From assembly GCA_913045415.1 (NCBI GenBank), contig CAJWPW010000092.1:1-5598 (forward strand): a stretch of 5,598 nt of DNA, in the 5' to 3' direction. This document shows, in pieces, positions 1 to 5,598 of the stretch. The notes under the pieces were generated by a model. It was not told the origin of the DNA. It did not search any database and saw only the letters and a program-made list of their open reading frames with translations. How positions within the stretch are numbered: the first letter of the stretch is position 1; every line of letters begins with the position of its first letter. The stretch is from an uncultured Fidelibacterota bacterium. Lineage in GTDB: Bacteria > Marinisomatota > Marinisomatia > Marinisomatales > UBA1611. The position numbers and the translations under genes were made by a program.

Positions 1-2219
1 CCATCGTCACGATAGAATTGGCGAAAATCCCAGATCAGGCTCACGCCCTTACCCATTTGATATCCAACACGATAGCCCATGATGGTATTTTCAGATGGAT
101 TTTCAAAATCAAAGGGATTGTCATCATTGTTCCTCTGGTAATAAGCCATGGCAGAACTGATCTTGGGAATGTTATCCGTATTCAGGCTTAAAAAGGAAGT
201 AAAACTCTTTAATTCTGTTGTATCTGCTTTCATATTCGCATAGGATGCGGAAAAATCCACTAGGTTGAAGAGGTTTAATCCCGCAGATCCAAACAGGCCG
301 CTTGAAGTGGTCGAATCATTGTAATCTTGAAAAACAGACATATCCTTGGTACGAATGATTGTTTGGTTATCTACTGTAGATGTCACAACACGGTTTAAAT
401 CATAGGCCTGATCAAAAAACTGGGGGATATAGGAACCATTTATCATCCTGTATTCCAGGGAAAGACTTAAAATGCCAAAAAGAGTTGAACGTATGCCCGG
501 TACGCTGATACCGCTACCGGATCGTTCCTTCCGGATAAAACTGGAGTCGGACGTACTTACAGCAGGAAACTTCAATGTATTATATTCAGCATAGATCATG
601 AGGGATATAGCATCGGACTGAAGAACGGGGTAGCCGATATCAAAGGATAATCCTGTTGTTGATGCTGTATTATCCTTCAGGCTGAATGGTGTAGCTTTTA
701 AATTAATGTCAGAATCATTCTCTTCCGCATCTATGATATTATCCCCATCTGCATCGATATCAACCAGAGAATCTGGAACGCTACCCCCGTGCCCCGGATC
801 TGGCCAACCATCCCCATCTGTATCATTCCAAAGAGTACTGTCATCTGGAAAATCATCAAACACGTCTGGATAACTGTCTTCATCTTTATCTTTGAGGCCT
901 GAGAACATATTTGCATCAGTAATGAAGTTAACACCTATTGAAAGGGGTAAATCATCTGAAACAGTGTAGGCGGCCCGCAATCCTGTTACCGTACCGCCAC
1001 GCGACATATCCTTTATATTGGATAAAAATAGTTCTCCGCCTACAGGACCAATGTTAAAGCCCGTATTAACCCCAACCCTGCGCACCGATGGAAATTCCAT
1101 CATATTTGAATAATTATTCATCAGGCCGCCGTATCCCAGTGTTAATCCTTCAATGGAACCGTATTTGATCCAGGCGGGATCCGTTTTTTTGCCGTAGCGG
1201 ATAAACAGGATCTTATCTAGCAATAGTCCAGGGTCATTCTCAATATCCCACTCATCATCACGCATATTTCCTTCATTATCCATGTAAACCACAAGATCCA
1301 GTCCGATTCCAATTTTACCAATATTAATTTCAGGACGAAGTGCCAATTGATTAAAGAGAACACCATCCAATGTTACGGATCCAATGCCCATACCCAAGCC
1401 GAATGGTTTGGGAGGTGTACCACCAGCGCTCTCTTCCGGTATATCTGGAGTTTCTTCAAGTTTGGGAGCTTCTTCTGATTTTATTTGTTCTGGTTCATCA
1501 GGAGTTTCGGGAGCTTCTTCAGATTCTACACTTTTTAGTTTTTCTGGTGTTTCTGGAGCTTCTGGACTCTTTTCCTGTGTGGTTTCATCTGGTGATTCAT
1601 CAACTTCTTCTATCTCAGGCTCCTGGTATTCTTCCACTTCAGGATCTCTAGGGTAATCTTCCGGGGAAGCAGGTGCCTGAATCAAATTTCCAGTGGCATT
1701 ACTGATCGCTTTTTGCCCTGGCCCCACTGAAACCGTTTCACCGCTAATCATATTTAAGACTTCAAAGAGTCCTTCTTTGCCAATAAATTGGTCCACACCA
1801 GTTTGACTGACAATGGCTGCAAATTGTGTTCCCTTAACACTGGCTACGGAAACAGGTGTTTGAATTCGAAAGGATTTGGTTCTTCCTTCGGATTTCACAT
1901 TATTCAACAAGGTCCCATGTGTCAAATCTACCGTCCGGGTGTTTTGCGTTTCCATGAAACTAAACTTTGTATTTTCTCTTATTTTAAGGATAGTTTTATC
2001 ATCCAGGTACATGATAGCACCAAAACCGGTTTCTCCTACTTTGATGGCATCTCCATTCTGTATGGCAGCACCAAGTTTTGCTTTTTCCGAAAAGGTATCC
2101 ATTCCCATCCGTTTGAAATATACATCTCCTTCAATTTTAATAAGCCTGGCAATCACATCTGCCTGCAATTGGGGTAAGTATAAAAATAATGTTATGATGA
2201 AAAATAAACTTCTTGTCAT
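1..2219 (-). CDS. Secreted FecR-domain protein with acidic Pro/Glu linker and outer-membrane-barrel-like C-terminal part (partial, 3' end outside window)
   Basis: The frame stays open from the ATG at 2219 to the left edge (739 full codons, no stop), so the C-terminus is missing. An in-frame TAA at 2241-2243 and the lack of another nearby ATG fix the start. Residues 1-20 form a signal peptide (Arg3, hydrophobic core, LQA before Asp21). Residues 22-180 resemble a FecR domain, with the hallmark TPVSVASVKGTQFAAIV at 121-137 and a late VGPGQ at 165-169. There is no transmembrane anti-sigma segment, so this is unlikely to be a classical FecR sigma regulator; FecR-like domains also occur in periplasmic or surface proteins. 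Residues 187-264 are a Glu/Pro linker. From about 272 onward, alternating polar/apolar strands rich in Gly, Tyr and Phe suggest an outer-membrane beta-barrel, interrupted by an Asp-rich loop at 442-504. The likely location is periplasm plus outer membrane. The function is unknown. The FecR assignment is firm; the barrel is inferred from pattern. Confidence 0.88.
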   Translation of the reverse strand, partial: MTRSLFFIITLFLYLPQLQADVIARLIKIEGDVYFKRMGMDTFSEKAKLGAAIQNGDAIKVGETGFGAIMYLDDKTILKIRENTKFSFMETQNTRTVDLTHGTLLNNVKSEGRTKSFRIQTPVSVASVKGTQFAAIVSQTGVDQFIGKEGLFEVLNMISGETVSVGPGQKAISNATGNLIQAPASPEDYPRDPEVEEYQEPEIEEVDESPDETTQEKSPEAPETPEKLKSVESEEAPETPDEPEQIKSEEAPKLEETPDIPEESAGGTPPKPFGLGMGIGSVTLDGVLFNQLALRPEINIGKIGIGLDLVVYMDNEGNMRDDEWDIENDPGLLLDKILFIRYGKKTDPAWIKYGSIEGLTLGYGGLMNNYSNMMEFPSVRRVGVNTGFNIGPVGGELFLSNIKDMSRGGTVTGLRAAYTVSDDLPLSIGVNFITDANMFSGLKDKDEDSYPDVFDDFPDDSTLWNDTDGDGWPDPGHGGSVPDSLVDIDADGDNIIDAEENDSDINLKATPFSLKDNTASTTGLSFDIGYPVLQSDAISLMIYAEYNTLKFPAVSTSDSSFIRKERSGSGISVPGIRSTLFGILSLSLEYRMINGSYIPQFFDQAYDLNRVVTSTVDNQTIIRTKDMSVFQDYNDSTTSSGLFGSAGLNLFNLVDFSASYANMKADTTELKSFTSFLSLNTDNIPKISSAMAYYQRNNDDNPFDFENPSENTIMGYRVGYQMGKGVSLIWDFRQFYRDD
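708..896 (-). other. Asp-rich calcium-type loop (thrombospondin type 3-like) within the FecR/barrel protein
   Basis: Residues 442-504 of the FecR-domain protein contain 20 Asp in 63 residues. Three DxDxDxxxD loops are visible, at 444-452, 466-474 (DTDGDGWPD) and 489-497 (DADGDNIID, followed by AEE). This pattern is typical of thrombospondin type 3 repeats and related EF-hand-like calcium loops. The segment interrupts the strand-like pattern of the putative barrel, so it may be a long surface loop stabilised by calcium. Calcium binding is inferred from the motif alone. Confidence 0.7.
1434..1568 (-). repeat. Three tandem 45-bp repeats coding 15-residue Pro/Glu units
   Basis: Inside the linker of the FecR-domain gene, residues 218-262 fall into three consecutive 15-residue units: SPEAPETPEKLKSVE, SEEAPETPDEPEQIK and SEEAPKLEETPDIPE. 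The EAP core recurs at residues 220, 235 and 250. In the DNA the plus-strand word ggagct recurs at 1465, 1510 and 1555, exactly 45 bases apart, so the repeat is visible at both levels. The wider linker (187-264) is about one third Glu and one sixth Pro, which suggests an extended, negatively charged spacer between the periplasmic FecR domain and the membrane part. Copy number could vary between strains by slippage without breaking the frame. Confidence 0.8.
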
Positions 2220-2250
2220 GATGATAAAATCTTTTATTTCTTAATCAAAA
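2220..2250 (-). other. Short intergenic gap between dehydrogenase and FecR-domain genes
   Basis: These 31 bases separate the dehydrogenase stop (TAA at 2251-2253) from the FecR-protein ATG at 2219. They are A/T-rich, show no GC-rich hairpin followed by a T-run on the minus strand, and have only a purine-rich stretch in place of a clear Shine-Dalgarno. The absence of a terminator favours read-through, so the FecR gene is likely co-transcribed with the two upstream genes, though an AT-rich promoter inside the end of the dehydrogenase gene cannot be excluded. Confidence 0.5.
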
Positions 2251-4995
2251 TTACTTTTTAATTGCACCATAGACCAACGCTTCTATAGATGAAAATGCTA
2301 TACCTGTTGACTCTTGCAATCCCAACTCGCACGTACGGCTGGATGATACTCCCTTTGTTGAAATAATTTTATCCATTAACTGATCAACAGCATTTTGTGG
2401 TAATTCAGGAAAGCGGATACTGCGATCACCACCTGTTCCACAACAAAATGGTTCCAGAGTTGTTTCCACGGACTTTGAACACATATTTGCAAGATTCGTT
2501 AGATCGTGAGCCGTTCCCATTTTTTGAGATGAACATACCGGGTGCACAAAAATTGGCTCAGCACTTTGTTCTATTTCTAGTTGATCCTTTATTCGTTGGA
2601 TAAACTGTACCGAATCAAGGATTGTCAGATCAGATAGCTCCTGTTGCACAAATTGTGTGCAAGGCGACATATCTAAAACGATGGGGATACGGCCCATTTC
2701 CGATTCATTTCTCAATCGATTCATTAATTTCATTCTCATATCGTCGCCGATACTTTTATGTCCCTGAGAATCAAATGCCATGCCACAGCAAAGTTCAGAG
2801 AAATCATCAAGATATTTGATTTTAATATCAGCATTAGTAGCAATTTTGGTCAAATATTCAGAAGCACTCGTTCCAGTTTGATCCGCAGCCAAAACCCTGC
2901 TGGCACAAGATGGGAATACGATGTAATCAGGATGAGCACTTGGAGATGAAACAGGACTAAAAGTCTTTGCTATTTTGATTCCATACTTTGGCCAGGAAGG
3001 TAATGTTGTTTTAAAGATAGAATTGATCCAACCGGTAAATTTTCGAAGAAAAGTGGGCCCAAATATTTTATCAAAAAACTGACCTATCCTTATTCCAAAT
3101 CTGATAAATGAAACGGCTATTCTAAAATTATTTTTCAAAAATTTAACAATTACAAATTTTGAATTGGGATCATGTCTAAGAGATTTCACCATTGTCCCGG
3201 TATTGATATTTACGGGACACTCCATTTCGCACAATCCATCGGTAGCGCAGGTTTCATTGACCGCATAATTGAATTTATCGATATCAGATTTTGAAATGGT
3301 TTGAAGTTTAAATTCCCGCATTACAGCGATTCGCTGTCGTGGAGTTAAAGTCAATCCGCGACTTGGACAAATTCGTTCACAAAAACCGCACTCGATACAT
3401 TTATCTACTTCATCATGAACTGTGGGCATTGGTTTCAGATCATTCATGTGAATCTGTTTATTCCGGCTCAATAGAACATCAGGATTCATAATATTCAAGG
3501 GATCCGTTAGGCTTTTCACCTTCCACATGATCTCATAAAGCGGACCACCCCATTCTGTTTCAACAAAAGCGGCCATATTTCGTCCTGTTCCGTGTTCTGC
3601 TTTCAACGATCCATTGAATTGTGTCAATGTCATATCCGAAAGATCGCGCATCATTCCTTCATAATTTCGGACACCAATTTTATCATCGAGATCAACTGAT
3701 GTAATAAAATGAAGATTCCCATCCTTTGCATGACCAAAGATCACACCATCTTGAAATTCACGTTTTTGAAATATTTTTTTTAAACCACGAATCGCTTGGG
3801 CAAGATTTTCGGCATCAACTGCAATATCTTCTGTTATAATGCTTGTTCCTGTTTTTCTTAATGATCCTAACGTAGGATAAAGACCTTTTCTGATCTTCCA
3901 GATCGTTTCCCTATCCTGTTGATCTGTTACTAATTTCATCGATATGACCGATGATTCCTTTTGTGAAAATTCTTTTGATTCTTTGATCAACCGATCAATT
4001 TCATTTTGTGAATCATCCTGGTATTCAATTAAGAGTCCCGTCACATCATCTTCCACCTTATTCGGATCATAGGGTGGATTTTCAAAGTGCTTTGCAGTTC
4101 GAAGAGATTCATCATCTAGAAATTCAATTGCAGACGCGCCCATGCTTTTGAAAAAGGGAACACAATTTCCAGCACTTTCCGGTGAATTAAATAATAGCAG
4201 CCCGGTCCCTTTTTCAGGCGGATCGGGAATTGTTTTTAAAGTGACGTTAGCGATAAATGCCAAGGTGCCTTCTGCCCCAACCAATAAATGAGAAAAAATA
4301 TCTAGTGGATGGTTATAATCCAAAAAAGAATTCATAGAATAACCAATCGTATTTTTGATGCGGTATTTTTCCCGAATTTTTCGTACCCAACTTGAGTTGG
4401 ATTCAATTTCTGTTTTAATCTTTAATAATCCCGTGGCCAGATTTGGCTCATTCTGAAGAAAATTTTCCCTTTCGCCAGGTTTGGAAGTATCATACCCATT
4501 CCCGTTCGGTAGGATAAATTCAACATCCTTAAGAGTGTGGTAAGCATTGAATTCTGTCCCACAGACCATTCCCGATGAATTATTAGATACAATACCACCT
4601 ATTCTTGCCGCATTAATGGATGCAGGATCCGGACCAATCCTACGTTGATAAGGGGCCAATATTTTATTCGCTACGGCGCCATTGACTCCAGGCTGACACC
4701 AAATAGCATCACCGTTTTCCAGGATCTTGAATTTCTGCCAATCGTAAAGGACTTCTGCAATAATACCCGTGGTAATGGATTGCCCGGATAAGGATGTGCC
4801 TGCAGTACGAAATGTAATAGGTGTGCTGGAACTCCGGGCATACTCTAAAAGAGACCTGACTTCCTGTTCATCTTTAGGACGGACCACCGCTTCAGGAATA
4901 AGGCGATACATGCTGGCATCCCGAGTATAGGCTAAACGGGTGATCAAATCATCATGAATACATGATTCAGGAAGAAAAGCAGACAGTGAATTCAT
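2251..4995 (-). CDS. Fused FAD-linked oxidase / 4Fe-4S / Cys-rich (CCG) D-2-hydroxyacid dehydrogenase (D-lactate or D-2-hydroxyglutarate dehydrogenase type, YdiJ-like)
   Basis: This 914-residue single-chain enzyme joins a GlcD-like flavoprotein to a GlpC/GlcF-like iron-sulfur part. Residues 33-258 are the PCMH-type FAD domain, with RTAGTSLSGQS at 63-73, GPDPASINAARIGG at 121-134 and VGAEGTLAFI at 239-248. Residues 262-512 are the FAD-oxidase C-terminal domain, with GHAKDGNLHF (421-430) and EHGTGRN (467-473). By analogy with human D-2-hydroxyglutarate dehydrogenase, His422, His429 and Glu467 should hold the metal that orients the substrate. Cys533/536/539/543 make a CxxCxxCxxxCP cluster, and Cys583/589/593 form a second motif. 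Two Cys-rich CCG units follow (Cys697, CCG 736-738, Cys779; Cys821, CCG 851-853, Cys889). Electrons would go from the hydroxyacid to FAD, then Fe-S, then the quinone or cytochrome pool, probably at the inner face of the membrane. It is somewhat shorter than E. coli YdiJ (about 1018 residues). No key motif is broken. The ATG overlaps the preceding stop (ATGA), so translation is probably coupled. The family is secure; the substrate is not. Confidence 0.93.
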   Translation of the reverse strand: MNSLSAFLPESCIHDDLITRLAYTRDASMYRLIPEAVVRPKDEQEVRSLLEYARSSSTPITFRTAGTSLSGQSITTGIIAEVLYDWQKFKILENGDAIWCQPGVNGAVANKILAPYQRRIGPDPASINAARIGGIVSNNSSGMVCGTEFNAYHTLKDVEFILPNGNGYDTSKPGERENFLQNEPNLATGLLKIKTEIESNSSWVRKIREKYRIKNTIGYSMNSFLDYNHPLDIFSHLLVGAEGTLAFIANVTLKTIPDPPEKGTGLLLFNSPESAGNCVPFFKSMGASAIEFLDDESLRTAKHFENPPYDPNKVEDDVTGLLIEYQDDSQNEIDRLIKESKEFSQKESSVISMKLVTDQQDRETIWKIRKGLYPTLGSLRKTGTSIITEDIAVDAENLAQAIRGLKKIFQKREFQDGVIFGHAKDGNLHFITSVDLDDKIGVRNYEGMMRDLSDMTLTQFNGSLKAEHGTGRNMAAFVETEWGGPLYEIMWKVKSLTDPLNIMNPDVLLSRNKQIHMNDLKPMPTVHDEVDKCIECGFCERICPSRGLTLTPRQRIAVMREFKLQTISKSDIDKFNYAVNETCATDGLCEMECPVNINTGTMVKSLRHDPNSKFVIVKFLKNNFRIAVSFIRFGIRIGQFFDKIFGPTFLRKFTGWINSIFKTTLPSWPKYGIKIAKTFSPVSSPSAHPDYIVFPSCASRVLAADQTGTSASEYLTKIATNADIKIKYLDDFSELCCGMAFDSQGHKSIGDDMRMKLMNRLRNESEMGRIPIVLDMSPCTQFVQQELSDLTILDSVQFIQRIKDQLEIEQSAEPIFVHPVCSSQKMGTAHDLTNLANMCSKSVETTLEPFCCGTGGDRSIRFPELPQNAVDQLMDKIISTKGVSSSRTCELGLQESTGIAFSSIEALVYGAIKK

Positions 4996-5423
4996 TTAAT
5001 AGGGCGACATTTTTCACGAATAAGATCCGGAACAGGGATCGCTTTATTCAAGTCATAATTAAAGGCCACCATTTTGAATAGCGCAGAACAAACCGGTTTT
5101 TCTTCATTCTCTTTAAAAATTGCTGCCAGAAAATCAAAACTTTTTGACCCTACCCTGCAAATCCTGTGGCCTACATCCAAAGATGCAGGATGCTTTACTT
5201 GGGACAAATAGTGTACATCCATAGAACCAAGGATCGTACTCTCATCCATGTCTTTTCGGATACCTGAAAAGCCCAATTGGATATAAACATCCACTCGTGC
5301 CGTTTCCATAAATCCTAAATAGATTGCATGATTCAAATGCCCCAAAGCATCCATATCCCGCCAGCGCGTCTTCATAGAAGACCAAAAATCAAAATCTGAT
5401 CGTTGTAAATTCCTCATGTCCAT
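4992..5423 (-). CDS. Acyl-CoA thioesterase, 4HBT/YbgC-FadM hotdog family
   Basis: This 143-residue protein has the usual length for a single-hotdog thioesterase. The diagnostic stretch is at residues 20-43, where RWRDMDALGHLNHAIY is followed by LGFMETAR. Asp25, the second Asp of the DxD pair, aligns with the catalytic Asp18 of E. coli YbgC, and Glu40 lies in the conserved FxExAR helix. Later residues fit the sheet strands (SMDVHYLSQVKHPASLDV at 67-84). Such enzymes are cytosolic, work as oligomers and hydrolyse acyl-CoA to free acid and CoA; the acyl group cannot be predicted. Its TGA at 4992-4994 overlaps the dehydrogenase ATG, making it the probable first gene of the operon. Two in-frame ATGs exist, at 5423 and 5417. 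Neither has a good Shine-Dalgarno sequence, so the start is uncertain by two codons. It could equally be called a YbgC/FadM-like protein. Confidence 0.92.
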   Translation of the reverse strand: MDMRNLQRSDFDFWSSMKTRWRDMDALGHLNHAIYLGFMETARVDVYIQLGFSGIRKDMDESTILGSMDVHYLSQVKHPASLDVGHRICRVGSKSFDFLAAIFKENEEKPVCSALFKMVAFNYDLNKAIPVPDLIREKCRPIK

Positions 5424-5441
5424 AATGAAAATTAATTAATC

Positions 5442-5588
5442 ATGAGCCTGCCTGACACAAAAAGATTAACCTTTCGTAAATTTACAAAAGATGGTGCTAT
5501 AATGACGAATTGCATGGCGATTCGTTCGAGATCTGATATTAATTCTGAATTAAAATGCCGGCTGAAAGACGCTTACGACAAAGCATAA
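5442..5588 (+). CDS. Possible small protein, 48 residues, divergent from the operon (weak)
   Basis: A plus-strand frame opens with ATG at 5442 after an in-frame TAA at 5433-5435 and closes with TAA at 5586-5588. The product would be basic and hydrophilic, starting MSLPDTKRLTFRKFTKDG and ending KCRLKDAYDKA, with no membrane segment and two Cys. I do not recognise it. Later in-frame ATGs at 5502 and 5514 give 28- and 24-residue versions. No Shine-Dalgarno precedes any of these starts. A promoter-like element and a palindrome lie inside the frame, which argues that the stretch may instead be untranslated control DNA. Unlike the ORFs opposite the long genes, it does not lie opposite another gene. 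Treat as a possibility only. Confidence 0.25.
   Translation: MSLPDTKRLTFRKFTKDGAIMTNCMAIRSRSDINSELKCRLKDAYDKA
5471..5490. promoter_or_regulatory. Near-perfect 20-bp palindrome, possible operator
   Basis: The core GTAAATTTAC (5476-5485) is a perfect 10-bp palindrome. Flanking CTTT on the left and AAAG on the right also pair, so 9 of 10 positions match, the exception being the pair 5475/5486. There is no loop, so it is unlikely to be a terminator hairpin; a dimeric repressor site is the usual meaning of such symmetry. It ends 4 bases before a rightward extended -10 element and lies 48 bases upstream of the leftward thioesterase start, so it could serve either direction. Chance is possible in AT-rich DNA. 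Confidence 0.4.
5495..5503 (+). promoter_or_regulatory. Extended -10 promoter-like element, rightward
   Basis: TGCTATAAT matches the housekeeping sigma extended -10 consensus (TGnTATAAT) at every fixed position. No good -35 lies 16-18 bases upstream, but extended -10 promoters often lack one. Transcription would start near 5510 and run off the right edge. The match includes the AT of the internal ATG at 5502, so that ATG could not be used from this promoter. If the organism is FCB-like, its sigma factor may prefer a different consensus, which lowers confidence. Confidence 0.35.
5539..5553. repeat. Short perfect inverted repeat TTAATTC-T-GAATTAA
   Basis: Two 7-bp arms pair perfectly around a central T at 5546. 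It lies about 30 bases downstream of the predicted rightward transcription start. It could be a second protein-binding site or a coincidence of AT-rich sequence. The remainder of 5424-5598 shows only weak candidates for the leftward operon promoter (for example TTGTGT at 5455-5460 on the minus strand with a poor -10 sixteen bases later), not strong enough to call. Confidence 0.2.
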
Positions 5589-5598
5589 CCAATCATCC

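Noticed and set aside
731..934. Minus-strand 67-codon frame rich in Met, Gln and Ile
   Set aside because: It is a shifted frame of the Asp-rich calcium-loop region; the repeated GAT codons read out of frame give the Met/Ile-rich product. The real frame is open through the region, so it is not a frameshifted gene piece.
1370..1656. Two overlapping plus-strand open frames of about 90 codons, rich in Ser/Gly or Leu/Val
   Set aside because: They lie opposite the Glu/Pro repeat linker of the FecR-domain gene. Their low-complexity composition is the antisense image of GAA/CCA-type codons and not an independent protein.
1788..2244. Two plus-strand open frames of about 120-130 codons
   Set aside because: Both are antisense to the FecR domain and signal peptide, which give a coherent family match on the minus strand. 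The plus-strand products resemble nothing I recognise and have no ribosome-binding site.
2220..2250. Possible terminator between the dehydrogenase and FecR-domain genes
   Set aside because: The gap has no GC-rich stem with a following T-run on the minus strand, only scattered A/T, so I did not call a terminator.
2397..2949. Three short plus-strand frames opposite the dehydrogenase C-terminal part
   Set aside because: They are shadows of the CCG-domain coding sequence, whose Cys motifs are intact on the minus strand.
5505..5525. Small hairpin (ACGAAT / ATTCGT, 9-base loop)
   Set aside because: A 6-bp stem with a 9-base loop and no T-run is weak and easily due to chance; it is neither a terminator nor a recognisable riboswitch.

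Overview
The window carries three genes, all read leftwards (minus strand) and probably forming one transcription unit. In transcription order they are a small hotdog-fold acyl-CoA thioesterase (4992-5423), a large fused flavin/iron-sulfur 2-hydroxyacid dehydrogenase (2251-4995), and the first 739 codons of a secreted FecR-domain protein with an outer-membrane-barrel-like C-terminal part (1-2219, running off the left edge). The first two genes overlap by 4 bases (ATGA). The second and third are 31 bases apart with no terminator-like structure between them.

Right of the thioesterase start lies about 175 bases without a confident gene. It holds a near-perfect 20-bp palindrome, an extended -10 promoter-like element pointing rightwards, and a weak 48-codon ORF on the plus strand. 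This looks like a regulatory region between divergent transcription units, with the right-hand gene either the small ORF or outside the window.

The organism appears to be a moderately AT-rich Gram-negative bacterium: there is a signal peptide and a barrel-like surface protein. The combination of a secreted FecR domain, an acidic Pro/Glu linker and a barrel with calcium-type DxDxDG loops, together with weak or absent Shine-Dalgarno sequences, suggests the FCB side of the tree. Candidatus Neomarinimicrobiota (Marinimicrobia/SAR406) is my best guess. This rests on family recall and no search was run.

The dehydrogenase would oxidise a D-2-hydroxyacid (D-lactate, D-2-hydroxyglutarate or similar) to the 2-oxoacid and pass electrons through FAD and Fe-S clusters to the membrane electron pool. 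The thioesterase would hydrolyse an acyl-CoA. Their tight coupling makes a joint role possible, such as release of a hydroxyacid from CoA followed by its oxidation, but the substrates cannot be read from sequence. The FecR/barrel protein has no obvious metabolic link to the other two. I found no RNA gene, mobile element or CRISPR array. The most unusual item is the domain make-up of the FecR/barrel protein.
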